Below are positions 1 to 11,404 of a stretch of DNA of 64,000 nucleotides, piece by piece. This stretch comes from Zasmidium citrigriseum (taxonomy: Eukaryota; Ascomycota; Dothideomycetes; Mycosphaerellales; Mycosphaerellaceae), in NCBI GenBank assembly GCA_002786025.1, contig NHNW01000035.1, forward strand, positions 248,001 to 312,000. Reading direction: 5' to 3'. Both the position numbers and the translations under genes were made by a program. Position 1 is the first letter of the stretch. Every line of letters starts with the position of its first letter. The notes under the pieces were generated by a model. The model did not search any database, was not told the DNA's origin, and saw only the letters and a list, made by a program, of their open reading frames with translations.

Positions 1-31
1 TCGGTAGACACTTTTTCTCTTTAGCACATAG

Positions 32-1045
32 CTACAATTCCGATGCTAGAAACACCGGAACATATGCCCTCGCAGTATTCACATAAGCAGCCGCCCCAAA
101 GCTTAGGTCGCTCGTCGTTAGAACATCAAGATCCATCTCCAGGGGCTGAAGCGGGTCACCGCTTTGGATCATGTTCCCTAACTCCTCGTGAACGCCTTTC
201 CACTTCGCAATGGTAAACGCATTCGGTCCATCACAAAATTTGGGAACATTGCCTTGCCCTGATCCCTGAAAACTAGAGTCTGTTTCGGAGGGCTTGTAGA
301 TCAGGTAATATGTCCTCGTCAATCTGCCATCCGCAAGTCGGTCTCCGACATCGTCTGGAGTCCTAACCGCGAGGACAAATTCACTGTCAAGCCATTCGCT
401 CTCGGATGCTGGAGGGGGTTTTGAAGAGACATACACGTTGCCTACGCCGGTCAGCCTTGGAGCAAGATATCCGTGACCTAAATGCAACACCTTACCAAGA
501 ACAAGCACACAGAAAGACGAGCGCTCGGAGTCTTCTCCAAATCCCACTCCGCAAAGCATGGGTAAATGGACAAATTGCACCTCACTCGACAACGTCTCAG
601 GATCAGGCTGTGAAGGTTCCAACGCAGAACCATACAATCCCAGACCAACCCATTGATCCCCATAACGACCAATCACAACATCGACCTTCCCATCCGTTCC
701 AGCAAACCGCGATCTAGAAAGCCGATCCTCAAGATCTCTCCGCAAAGGCCTATACCGGGACCACTCGTCCACCGCTCGCCAGATACACTTGATCATGTCC
801 TCCTCTCCCTCATCAGGAAATCGTGGTCGTTCCCTCGGTTTCACTTGTTCGAGATACCATTTGAAAAACCTATCATACCTCTCCTTCCCAACCTTCTCCT
901 CCAGACGTTGATGGTATCCAGACTTCTCGTCGAGCGAGAGGTCTTCTTGTCGCTGGAAAGCCTCGCGATACCATTGTGGTTCTCTGTTTCCGTCGTCGGC
1001 CAGCGACAAGTCTTGGATCCTCAAGCTCTGGGTGTCGTCGGCCAT
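32..1045 (-). CDS. Hypothetical protein, 337 aa
   Basis: Single-exon reading frame from ATG at 1045 to TAG at 32-34. The open frame reaches 1075 but has no earlier ATG. The N-terminal half is charged (EKVGKERYDRFFKWYLEQVK). The C-terminal half is mixed alpha/beta-like and has no signal peptide or membrane span. I recognise no family. It might be a SUKH/SMI1-like or other globular protein, but no diagnostic motif is visible. It lies 583 bp upstream of the 3' end of the next minus-strand gene. Confidence rests on the length of the frame and ordinary protein-like composition. Confidence 0.6.
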   Translation of the reverse strand: MADDTQSLRIQDLSLADDGNREPQWYREAFQRQEDLSLDEKSGYHQRLEEKVGKERYDRFFKWYLEQVKPRERPRFPDEGEEDMIKCIWRAVDEWSRYRPLRRDLEDRLSRSRFAGTDGKVDVVIGRYGDQWVGLGLYGSALEPSQPDPETLSSEVQFVHLPMLCGVGFGEDSERSSFCVLVLGKVLHLGHGYLAPRLTGVGNVYVSSKPPPASESEWLDSEFVLAVRTPDDVGDRLADGRLTRTYYLIYKPSETDSSFQGSGQGNVPKFCDGPNAFTIAKWKGVHEELGNMIQSGDPLQPLEMDLDVLTTSDLSFGAAAYVNTARAYVPVFLASEL

Positions 1046-1628
1046 GGCGAAGTTCGGGTTCGAGGTGTTGTCCACGAAGACATAGAGCGAGAGCTCCGGA
1101 ATCCAGTCAACCTACCAGCTGAATCACCCCATCAACGAGGCGTTCGAGCTGCTGCCGTGTCACCACCACCAGCAAATCGCACAAGAGGCCATGTCACCCT
1201 GTTCAGAGCCTCGAATCCTGCCACAGGCTGAAAGAAGCAAAATCGAAAGAAACGGCCCTCGAAGATCTGCAAACAGCAGCAAAAGCAGATGTATTTACTA
1301 CCCAAAGTATCAATCGAAACACTGAAAGCAGCACACGTAAACCCGCTCTAGAAAAAGCAGCGCCCACAAAAATGCCTCGCTCGTCGCTCGCTTGCTCGCT
1401 GCATGCATATGAAAAAGTCGTTAGTCGTCATAGGCTGTTGGATGATGAACTTCTTCCGCCTGAATTCTATCGTTTGCCCTATCCCTATCCATTTCCCAGG
1501 AATTCCCAAAAACATAACTTGGTATCAAAGACGCCTTCTCGATGATCGCTTTTCCTTCAATCGTATCGTCGGTTGGTGGATGTGTACGTAAACGACGAAG
1601 ACCGTTGACGTCTCGCTCGACGGCCATC
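1046..1628. other. Intergenic region
   Basis: Lies between the start of one minus-strand gene and the stop of the next, so it should hold the first gene's promoter and the second gene's 3' UTR. Short frames here on both strands look accidental. I see no RNA gene or repeat. Confidence 0.5.
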
Positions 1629-3794
1629 CTAGCGCCATCGTCGGCCGTCTCGGTCGTAGATGTACTCGCGCTCGTAGATTCGCTCGTCGTACTTGCCACG
1701 TGGTGGTGCCGGGACTGGTGGCGGTGGAGGTGGGAGCATCTTCGGGATGCGTTCACGCTCTTCTCTCTCCCACTGGATCTCCCTGATTCGATCGCGGCGT
1801 TCGCGCTTGATGTCTTCGGTGATTTCGACAAGACGTAGGACATCCTCCTACAGATGTTGTTAGCAACCTGCTAATGTTTAAAGATCTGTCACGCAACTTA
1901 CGTATTTCAAGTACTCTATGATATAGAAGTGCTCGTCGGTTTCCTCGTAATCGTAGCCTTGCTCCTCGATGGCCTCTTTGATCACAAGATCCTTTGTGAC
2001 CTCGGTCCACATCTTGTCACGCTTGCGAGACTTCTCCTCATTCGTCCGGGTATGAGTAATCTTGATCTCTTCTTTCTCCTCGCGAGCTGCCCGCGGAGCT
2101 GGCGGTGGTGGTGGAAGAGGAGGAGGCGAATGATAGCCATTGCCGTACTCGGCCTCGTAGATTCGGTCACCAGAAATGAATCGACCTCGTCGCGATCCAG
2201 TGTAGCGATCCCAGGAGACCTCCTGAGCACCGCCTCCAACACCATCCATTCGCACACGCTCTGTGCCTGGTGGGATATCGACGAGCCCCCAATCCTTGGT
2301 AGCTCCATTCCACGCCTCACCTGGATACGCACGTGACGCGATCTTGCGATTGTAATAATCTGCCTCGGCCAGCATTTCGTCGTCGTATCGTCGGCGATAT
2401 GGCGATGGTGATCGGCGCCGCGCAACACTGACAGACCTCTCCCTGCGATCCCAACGCTGAAGCTCGCGACTTGGCTCTTCACGCTCTTTGGTGTCGTGTT
2501 CAAAAGTAATGTCTTCTTCGTAGGCTTTGCCGTTGCGAGTGCCCTTTCGCTTGATCTCAATCTCCAAACTCTCGTCCTTGGTCTCCTTTGGCGGGCTTGG
2601 AGGTGCAGGTGGCGGAGGAGGTGTAGGTGATCGAGCACGCTCAACCCCGTGATCGATGTGACGGTGATGAGTGATGACTTCCTGAATGATCGGTGGTCGG
2701 TAGATTGGCTCCGGCGGTGGTGGAGGTGGAGGTTCAGGTGTTGGCTCACGTGGTGGCTCAGGTTCTGGTGACACGCTCTTCTCCTTGCGACGAATGATGA
2801 TCTCTTCCTTTTCGTAGTCCTGCGGTGGCGGCGTCCGTGGTCTACGAACGATCCACTCCTCTTCCTTGCGAGCGATGAGATTCGGCCGGCTCACTGAACG
2901 GTGACGAGGCGGCGGGGTACTGCGCTCGCGAATGTCAATCTCCTCCTTGAAGACCTCACGACCTCGCGGCCCACGCCGAGTATCGCGAATCTCGATCTCT
3001 TCCTTATCGACCGTAGATCGCGGTGGTGCTGGAGATCGTCGCTCTCGAATATCAATCTCCTCACGATCAATCACCGTCCGTGGACGACGTGGCGGTGAGC
3101 TCTTCTCGTTGATGTCAATATCAATCTCCGTCTTCTCCACATTCGTCCGTGGAGGCGGCGGTCGTTCCCCTCCACCACGTCTGAAACGAATCTCCTCGAC
3201 TGGAATCTCTCGCGGTGGAGGTGGCCGACTCTCTTCCCGTCTGATGTTGATATCGATCTTCTCTTCTTCACGCTCTCGAGGAGGCGGCCTTGAGCGAGTG
3301 CGCTCTCTGTAGATAATCTCATCATCTTCCCTCCCTCGAAAGTCGACCTCGCTACGACCACTGCGGGGATATGGCGGGCCTCGTTCTGAGCGTTCGGTCT
3401 CTTTGAACACAAACTCGTCCTTCTCGACTCGCTCAGTCGGTGCTCGAGATCTCACTGTCTCAATGCTTCGTCGCCGTCTGGTGGGAGCCCGACTATAGAC
3501 GTCCTCATCTCGCTCCTCCCTCACCACCAACTGACCTGCACTGGACTGCTTGTCGTAATCCTCGCGCAGCACTTCCGGTAATCGAGGGCCTCTGTCGGTT
3601 CGGCGATCGCTGACGACAGTGTCCCTCTCCTTGACCACAGTCTCGGCTCGTCGAGAGCGTTCGGGGTATTCTGAGCGAGCAATGTCGAGCTCGAAGTCGT
3701 CGTAGTCTCGGTCCCGGCGTGGTCGACGGTAGAACTCGCTTTCCCGCTCGTCATAGCGGTCGGCGACCGGGTATTCTCTAGGATGGCGAGACAT
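1629..3794 (-). CDS. Disorder-rich fungal protein with EEIDIRE/PPPR repeats (DUF8035-like?), 703 aa
   Basis: Two exons, 1902-3794 and 1629-1847, separated by a 54-bp intron (GTAAGT...CTGTAG, 1848-1901) that keeps the frame. The N-terminal two-thirds is Arg/Glu/Pro-rich and repeats a unit of the type (E/D)EIDIRE-x-PPPR six or more times (about residues 160-320), followed by proline runs. The C-terminal part is the likely folded region: KDWGLVDIPPGTERVRMDG, then EVTKDLVIKEAIEEQGYDYEE..FYII and an Arg/Glu coiled-coil-like segment. A family name from memory (DUF8035) is tentative. No signal peptide or membrane span is seen, so it is probably an intracellular scaffold or RNA/protein-binding protein; the function is unknown. 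Confidence 0.8.
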
Positions 3795-5124
3795 GTCGGA
3801 TCACCTGATGTTTCGCTCGGTGGAGCGAGTGAAATGCAGGAATAGAATGTAGTCCGAAGCAGACTGGCTGCCTCTGGAGGTGAGAAGGGCAGATCAGACC
3901 GAATGGACGGCAGCGGGCGAGACAGATGCCAGCTGCCTCTTTTGCGTGGGTGGTGTCAGGTGAGGAAAGAAGCAGCGGCGCAATGCACTCCACGCGACAG
4001 CAGGGCGCGGTGGGATGTGGTGCAGTGAGTGAGTGACAGGCCGGACGAAGAGCCCCAAGCGGGAGTCGTCTGCGTTTCGTTTCACACTCGCGGATGCAGC
4101 AACGGCATGGACGGCAGGGCGCCGCGGGCCGTCTGGAGGAGGAGAAGAGAGATAATATTGAGTTACGAACTGCTCGCCGTTCAGCAGCCCGCACACAAGC
4201 AAGCAGGACGACGAGCAGCTGCTGGGGGGCGGGCGGCGGGCTCACGCTGACGACAGCGTGCAGGATTCTGGGCACCAGTCGACTCGCCTGCGACGCTGGA
4301 CGTCTTGCGGGCCACCAGTAAAAATCACAGCCCGACTGCTATTCGGCAGTGCTGGGCAGAGTTGGGTGTGAGTGGCAGAAAGTCCATATACAAGCAATGC
4401 CCGTCGTCATGGCCAGCACCCAAAGTCTATCCTGCCGTGAAGCATATCGGCCTCCCGTTGTACGGCGCGTGGAAGGCTGGGCCCGAACCGGCTCTGCCTC
4501 CTGCAAGACCCGGCCGGCGCTCTTGGGCAGAGGCGAGGCGTGTGATGCAGATGGGCGAGAGGCATCTTCCTTGTTCCATCAACCTATTCGCCCAACCTCC
4601 CCTGCTCCACGCACCATGACGTTGCAGATACACTCGTTTCATTCCAAGTTCCGTCACGAGATCTAGAGATACACTCCCACACAAAAGCAGGTTTGACACC
4701 TGGTTGACGGAGACGTTCGGCGGGAGTCTGATCAGCCAGGGCAAGCGAGCTTGTTCATGTGAAAGAGCGGGATGCGACAGCGAGGATGACTACTGCTTTT
4801 TAGAATGCAGCTCCTTCGTCCAGACCACTACTCCTACAACGACGTGAGTATACTGAAATGCTGCGTACATTTCTTGAATGCCGTTTTGGCTCTGGCGCTG
4901 TCATGGTAGGTGAGGCTGTGTCGATGCGTTCGACATTGCCATTCACGGGTGAGTCACGAGTTTCTCTTGCGACTTCTACAACACTTCGCATCTCTCCTCT
5001 GTCAAAAGCAAAGAAAACAAATCGCATCGGTCATCGACACACAACACCCTCGAGCCCGGCTCCGACTCCAAGACTGGCCACACCAAAGAACCCCACCACT
5101 CCACCTCGACCTCGAATCACGACC
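3795..5124. other. Divergent intergenic region
   Basis: About 1.3 kb between a minus-strand and a plus-strand gene, so it should carry both promoters. It is GC-rich, and the frames on either strand have unconvincing composition. An in-frame ATG at 4858 would extend the plus-strand cyclase by 89 low-complexity residues; I treat that stretch as 5' leader. Confidence 0.5.
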
Positions 5125-6445
5125 ATGGCAGGCAAACAGGAACCAATCGAACTCGACGGCCGCACCCTCGAAGGCGGCGGCCAACTCCTCCGCAACGCCC
5201 TCTGCCTCTCCGCCCTCACCAGCAAACCCCTCAGAATCACCAACATCCGAGGAAACCGCTCCGGCGGCGGAGGTCTCAAAGCCCAACACCTGGCCTGCGT
5301 CAACTGGCTCGCCCACGCAACTAAAGCCTCCGTCGAAGGAGCCGAAAAGGGATCCAAAGAGCTCCTCTTCATTCCTGGCGAAATCAAAGCTGGAGAGTTA
5401 TCCCCAGCGTTTACGGAGAAGACGCTCGAGGACGGACGGGAGGTTTATCAGGCGAAACTGGAGATCGGGACGGCGGGGAGTACGGGGTTGGCGCTGCAGG
5501 CGATTTTGCCATGGATTCTGTTTTATGAGTTTCCTGAGCCTCGACCCGTCCATTTGACGCTCTCTGGGGGAACGAACGTCTCCGGTTCGCCTTCATACGA
5601 ATAGTAAGTCCCCCTCAACCCCCCTCCAAACAAAACCCAACATCCTAACCTCTCCTCCCAGCATAACAGAAGTCCTCCTCCCAACCCTCGCAACCATCGG
5701 CCTCCCCTCCATAACCGCAACCCTGCACAAACGCGGCTGGAGCACAGGAACCACAACAATCGGCTCCTTCACGCTCGAAATCCCGCCTCGAAAAGCCAGA
5801 ACGCTCCCAGCGTTCAAACTCGCGCCTTTCACCCCCGACACCACACCACCAAAACCCACGAAAATCAAAGCAATCTTCCTCGCCCCGCAATTAACCCACG
5901 AACAATTCCGTTCCGAGCTCCCAGCGGCCATATCAAAGGCATACCCAGACACTCTCCTCGAAATCATAACCGAAGCCTCCCTCTCCGAAAAACGCCTCTA
6001 CCTCCTCCTAACCGCCACCCTCCCCCAGAACCCATCAATAAAACCCCCTGCAACATACACACTCGCATCCGACCACCTGCACCAACAAAAAATCCGCTCC
6101 CTCCCCCGCACCACGACCCAAACTCTCACATCCACCCTCGCCTCCCTCACCACCGAAATAGCCTCCGGAGCATATGTGGACGAGCACCTCCGCGACCAGT
6201 TGATCATCTTCCAAGCCCTGGCGAAGGGGAAATGCGAAGTCTGGCCTGGTCGCGAGGATGGAGGGGAGGGAGAGTTGAGGGAGCCGAGTTTGCATGCGAG
6301 GACCGCGGAGTGGGTTTGTAGACAGATGTTGGGGGTTAGGTTTGATAGTCGGGGGGTTTGTGGGGGGGTTGCGTTTGGGGATGGGGGTGATCGGGAGGGG
6401 GAGGAGGGGATTTCAAAGGGTTTGGAGGGCGTTTCGTTGGCTTGA
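5125..6445 (+). CDS. RTCA: RNA 3'-terminal phosphate cyclase (Rtc family), 420 aa
   Basis: Converts RNA 3'-phosphate to a 2',3'-cyclic phosphate using ATP. Exons 5125-5603 and 5662-6445; the 58-bp intron (GTAAGT...CCCAG) splits a Tyr codon and restores ...SPSYEYITEVLLPT. Visible family features are the N-terminal LEGGGQLLRNALCLSALT, the RGNRSGGGLKAQHL segment, GTAGSTGLALQAILPW, the insert-border motif SGGTNV..SP, and near the C-terminus VDEHLRDQLIIFQAL, whose His is the conserved active-site residue of true cyclases (the Rcl1 paralogues lack it). The length is normal for a eukaryotic RTCA. The start at 5125 (GACC-ATG-GCA) is preferred over an in-frame upstream ATG at 4858 because homology begins right after it. 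Sense-strand composition flips from C-rich to G-rich within both exons. Confidence 0.9.
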
Positions 6446-6847
6446 TCGATGGGTGGTATCTGGGTGTGAAAGTCAGCGCGTCTAGCACAACCATTTTGGA
6501 GGACCACAGGACTGGGATCCAATCATTGGACAGCACCTCGAGACAACAGACTCAGGAATCAAAAGACACAGTATCCGAAAAAGTTCCATACTCTCACAGT
6601 GTTAATTTCAAACTACCGCAAGAAAAAACGTACAACACACGTCTCTCGCTCAGCCCCGACGCGTCTCCCATGCAATATATAATGAAAGAACGCCTCCGAA
6701 CGCCGTGGTAGTTGAAAAGTATCACCGTCTATCCGCTGGAGTTTCCCATCATATCCAGCTTTCTCTCTTCTTATTCTCGCCTGACCCATGCCCTTGCACG
6801 CAATCTAGCTCTTATCATGTAGTGTCCCATTCGTCTGTCGTATGCGT
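6446..6847. other. Convergent 3' intergenic region
   Basis: Lies between the stop codons of two convergent genes. I see only the two 3' UTRs and no RNA gene or repeat. Confidence 0.5.
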
Positions 6848-8070
6848 TTAGGTGACAGTGTAGCCACCGTCGACACGGAGATCGGCACCGGTAACGTAGC
6901 CGGCGGCGTCGGAAAGGAGGAAGGTGACGGCGCCCATGAGATCCTCTGGACGGCCCATCTTACCCTGTGGGATCAGGCTGGTCCACTTCTGGGCGAGCTC
7001 GGGGTTGTCGTCCAGGATCTTCTTGGTGCTGTTTCGTAAGATGTCAGCTGCCGCTAGTGGCTTCCAATGCAATGGGTCAGACTTACAGTGCCGTGAGCAT
7101 GTAGCCCGGCGAGATGCAGTTGACGCGGATACCTGCATGGGCCCACTCGACTGCGAGGGAGCTGGCCAAGTGACGGACAGCGGCTTTGGCGGCGTTGTAG
7201 GGGGCTTGTGGTTGTGGCACGTTGACGATGGCACCGCTCATGCTGCCGATCATCACCACGCTGCCGGATGCCTTGCGCTCCATCAAATGCTTGGCCACTG
7301 CGCAGGACCAGAGGTAGGTGCCGTCGACGTTCACACCCCACAGCTTCTGCATGCGGTCGTGTGGGTACTCAATGGCGTCGAAGTTCTCGGTGAAGCCGGC
7401 GGAAGTCACCAAGTGGTCGACCTTGCCGTGGGCGTCGACGATCTCCTTCATCGCCTGGTTGACGGATTCCGGGTTCGAGACATCGCAGTAGTGAGCCGTG
7501 ACCTTGGGCACGTTGATGGCTCCTGGGTTCTCCTTCTTGAACGTCTCCATCAGCAGGTTGGCCTGCTTCTCACCCTCCTCCTCTGGTATCACATGTCAGT
7601 TCTGCTGGACGCGTCTCACTATCATCAATTGATCAAGACTCACTGTTCAGATCGACAATGGCCACATCAGATCCACTGACGACCAATGCCTGGCTCATGA
7701 CCAGACCCAAGCCTCTGGCACCGCCCGTGACGACACCGCTCCGACCCTCCAAGCTGAAGGTCGCCAGCGTCCGCCGGAAGTGGAAGCCACCGCGGCCCTG
7801 GACTGGGGCGGAGCTGGGGAGGTTCTCCTCCTCGGGGTACTCCACACGGATGCGCTTGTCCGTCCGGGAGAACTGACCCTCATGCTCGAAGGCGCCCGGC
7901 TTTCCAGCGGTGCTGTACTCGTCGTGCTTGTCCTTGTCCTCCTCTGCGTTGTTCTTGGGCGTGATGCGGAGACCACGGGTTGCCTGGCGGCTGAGGAGGG
8001 AGGTAGTTGGTGGACGGACGGCGGTGGTGGAAGCTCTTGAAACCTGCCGGAGCAGGCCAGTCTTGAACAT
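6848..8070 (-). CDS. Short-chain dehydrogenase/reductase with mitochondrial presequence, 367 aa
   Basis: Three exons (7644-8070, 7087-7582, 6848-7028) with 61- and 58-bp introns that keep the frame (DLN/KEEGEK and MLTAL/TKKIL). The NAD(P)-binding motif TGGARGLG is at about 115-122, and catalytic residues fit Asn227, Ser258, Tyr271 and Lys275 (PYNAAK). The C-terminus GYVTGADLRVDGGY is typical of classical SDRs. It most resembles polyol/sorbose reductases (D-arabinitol or mannitol dehydrogenase-like). The first ~35 residues are Arg/Ser/Thr-rich and almost free of acidic residues, as in a mitochondrial targeting sequence. A further ~65-residue acidic extension precedes the Rossmann fold, making the protein about 100 residues longer than usual for the family. 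Substrate and localisation are inferred. Confidence 0.88.
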
Positions 8071-9366
8071 GTTGGCGGTTGAAGGGACTGTTCAAGATGT
8101 GTAGGGGGTCTAGGGTGATGATGTGGTTGTGAGAAGGGGAGATTGAAGAGAGGAAGTTGGTGACGAGGTGGTGAGGTGAGAATGCTCCGATGGCAGCAGA
8201 AAAGTGACCTCGAGCTTTTGTCGGTCGAGTTCAGTCTCAGTTTCAGGGTCCGGGGCAGCTCACAGCGGTTGGAGAAATGATGTCAGCTGTTCTCCACCGC
8301 TGGGTTATCTTCTGATAAAGTGAAGAAGTTCTGTGCAAAGGATTGCCTCCGATTCTTCAGCAGTGCCGTCACTGTTCTCTCACTGCTGCTGTCACGGCGT
8401 TGAACGGCGATCCGAGCTCGTTCACTCAACAAAATCATCAGATGCAGGTCCATGAGCTTCTTGACGCCTCTCTCGCTCCCAAGCTTCCGGCATCCCTCTC
8501 CGCGTCAGCCGTGTGTTCCCCATCTTAGCCTAAGACCACGATGAACAAGCTCCCGCCGCCATTGGTTGCTCCGCGTCGTCTTGCAACGTCTCGTGTACGG
8601 CGTTGGCGACCGCCGACAGTCCACCGTGGATGAAGACCTGCCAAGGCCGGATCAAGTCCAGAACGTCTATATACGTTGTCGCTGAAAATTTATACAGACT
8701 GCGATCTCATTCCATGGCCAGCATGCCAGTACGAACGACGATCCAAAAATAAGCGGCTCTTCCAGTGTACCTTTGTATAGTGGGGCACGGATTCGTATGC
8801 CCTTCTTAGCTGACGACTTTGCTAAGAAATTACCAATGGCTGTCAGATCTTACGCTGACTGGAGGCGTGGTCAAAACCCCAAGGGAAGTTCAGTCGTTTG
8901 CCACTCGGCCCGAAGAGTGTGAAATGCGCCGAGAAGAATGTCGATGCTGATTCTTGCACACGACCACCGCACCAGAAAGACAGACCTTGAGACCGCCACT
9001 TAAGGGGCCGGGAATTGAGAGAGCACAAAATTGATGTCCTGTTCATGTGGACAAAGCAAGGCTGTACTTTGGCCTGGCGAGATCTACCACGCGATAGAAA
9101 GGTTCGGGACGGCCAGATCTGTGGAGAGCGACCCACTCGAATCTGGTTGTTCTCGACAAAGCTGGCGCGGCCTGCCCTTCCAGAACACCAGTGCCGTTGG
9201 CGTGGCATGATCACGACTCCTGTTCCTGAGCATCCGGATCAACTCTCATGCCGCCATTCTTTCTTCAAAATGGGTGTTTTCAGCAAGATCTCGCTGTTCA
9301 GATTCGAACGACCGTTGTTGTCTTTTCTGGACTGGTTTGAATGGCCTTCGTCCGCCTGGTATCTCC
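8071..9366. other. Intergenic region
   Basis: About 1.3 kb upstream of the minus-strand SDR and downstream of the next minus-strand gene. Frames of 60-160 residues occur on both strands but have atypical composition. No RNA gene or repeat recognised. Confidence 0.45.
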
Positions 9367-10125
9367 TCAGCCTTGGCCGGTATACGAAGGAGCTTGTCTG
9401 CCAGATCTCGTCCGTCGAGCCGGTCCAGCAAACGAAGACACAGCCATCGGGTCGAGCGTCTCTTCGTCCGCGTCAGACTTCTTCCGCTTCCCTACCTTGA
9501 CTGCAGGCACGTTCATCGTTGACGTCGACTTGCTCAAACCCTTCTGCGGCACAAGAGTCTCTCCCCTTGCCAACATCTCAACAAACGCCTTCGTCCTCTT
9601 CTCCCTCCCAGCATCAGTCTTGAGACTCACAAGCCTCATATACATCATATACCTGTTCCCTCGATTGAGCTGATCGAAAGTCTCCTTCGCCGCAGGATTC
9701 TCGTTAACGGCGTCCAGGAAATACTGCGGAAGCTCAGCCGTCGAAGGCGTATGGTACGCAGCATCCCATCGTCCGTCAGCTTTGGCAGACTCCACAGTCG
9801 CCATTCCAGCAGGTTGCATCCGTCCTTCGCTGACGAGACGCTCCACGAAGCCGATGTTGCGTTGGGACCACATCCCTTTTGCTGCTCGCGGGGTAAAGCG
9901 GTAGATATGCGTCGTATCATCCCGTTTCCGGCCGCGACTGTCAATCCAGCCGTAGCAGAGTGCTTCGTCCAGGGCCTCGAGGTAGGTGAGGGACGTTGGT
10001 TTTTGGATGTCTTTCTTTGCTACCGTCAGCCAGACGCCTGGGGAGGTTGAGCCTTCTCGGGCCAGCCATTGGCGCCAGAGAGTGGCGTTGGCGACTGTGA
10101 GGCTGGGTAGCTCTGGTGCGGGCAT
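9367..10125 (-). CDS. YdeI/OmdA-like protein, 252 aa
   Basis: Single exon from ATG at 10125. The N-terminal ~190 residues match the YdeI/OmpD-associated pattern common in bacteria: SPGVWLTVAKK, SLTYLEALDEALCYGWIDS, a basic RGRKRDD, FTPR..KGMWSQRNIGFVERL, GRM.PAG, then a helical region ending KRTKAFVEMLARGE. The C-terminal ~55 residues are a basic, disordered tail (KVGKRKKSD, ARRTRSGRQ) that looks nuclear-targeting. The biochemical role of the family is poorly known; bacterial members are linked to resistance to peptides or stress. Similarity to a mostly bacterial family is compatible with ancient transfer, but fungal members are common enough that this gene alone proves nothing. Confidence 0.8.
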   Translation of the reverse strand: MPAPELPSLTVANATLWRQWLAREGSTSPGVWLTVAKKDIQKPTSLTYLEALDEALCYGWIDSRGRKRDDTTHIYRFTPRAAKGMWSQRNIGFVERLVSEGRMQPAGMATVESAKADGRWDAAYHTPSTAELPQYFLDAVNENPAAKETFDQLNRGNRYMMYMRLVSLKTDAGREKRTKAFVEMLARGETLVPQKGLSKSTSTMNVPAVKVGKRKKSDADEETLDPMAVSSFAGPARRTRSGRQAPSYTGQG

Positions 10126-10937
10126 TTTGCTCCTCAGATGAAAGTGATCTTGTCAAGCTGAGGGGCACGTCCTGAGCATACTCTGTCGGTTTGGGGATGA
10201 AAGGGCCGGAGATCTTTCCAATCGGAGGTTCGTTGAATATTCTCTTGCGAATCTTATTAAGTCAGTATGAGTTGATACTACACAGCTCATCCGCCGCCGA
10301 AGTTGCGAAAGTCGACGTAGATGTAGAAAGGATGAGGAAGCAAGCGGCAAGAACGTAAGAAGAAGGCGCGTGGTTTTTACCTCAACGCTAGCAAACGTGG
10401 AGGATTGGAAGGATTAAAGGCCAAGAAGGAAGCAACCACTTCACACACTCTTCAACTTTAAGCCATCCGCCTTGTTGAGAGCACATGCAACAACAATGTA
10501 AAAACCACCTTGTAAAGCATTGCTCTCGTTGTCCAGGAAACCATCCATGGAGTCGGATTCGCATCGACTCTTCATGCGACTGTCTCTTCGTGAGGACGAT
10601 GATGAAAGTGACAAACGTGGTCTTGAAAGAGATCACAAATTACGAAAACTTTTCCAAGATTTCCTCGTCCACTTGTTCGACTTAATGGGTGAGGGGCTTC
10701 GTCCAAGGCTTCCGTTGACGATCCTGAAAGATAGAGTACGACGAAGCTTAGACATCTTTTGAAAAGTGCAGTCCATCACCCATTCGAGGAGGTCCTCTGG
10801 CAAGTTGCCTTGGAACACGCATCTCAAACACATATGAAAGGAGGAATCCATCATAAGTCATACCCTTTCATTCATACCAATCTATCTCTGTACAGACAAG
10901 CTCATCATCCCTTCAAATCCACCTGGACTCAATGCAC
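10126..10937. other. Intergenic region
   Basis: Holds the promoter of the upstream minus-strand gene and the 3' side of the RNase gene. Frames of 60-80 residues at 10388-10854 overlap on both strands and look accidental. Nothing else seen. Confidence 0.45.

Positions 10938-11404
<467 letters not shown>

Noticed and set aside
653..1231. 192-codon plus-strand frame
   Set aside because: Mostly antisense to the 337-aa gene; no family pattern.
4858..5124. N-terminal extension of the RNA cyclase
   Set aside because: In frame with an ATG, but Ser/Thr/Pro low-complexity and outside the family's length; treated as leader.
8843..9500. Overlapping frames of 120-160 codons on both strands
   Set aside because: No domain, atypical composition, and partly antisense to the YdeI-like gene.
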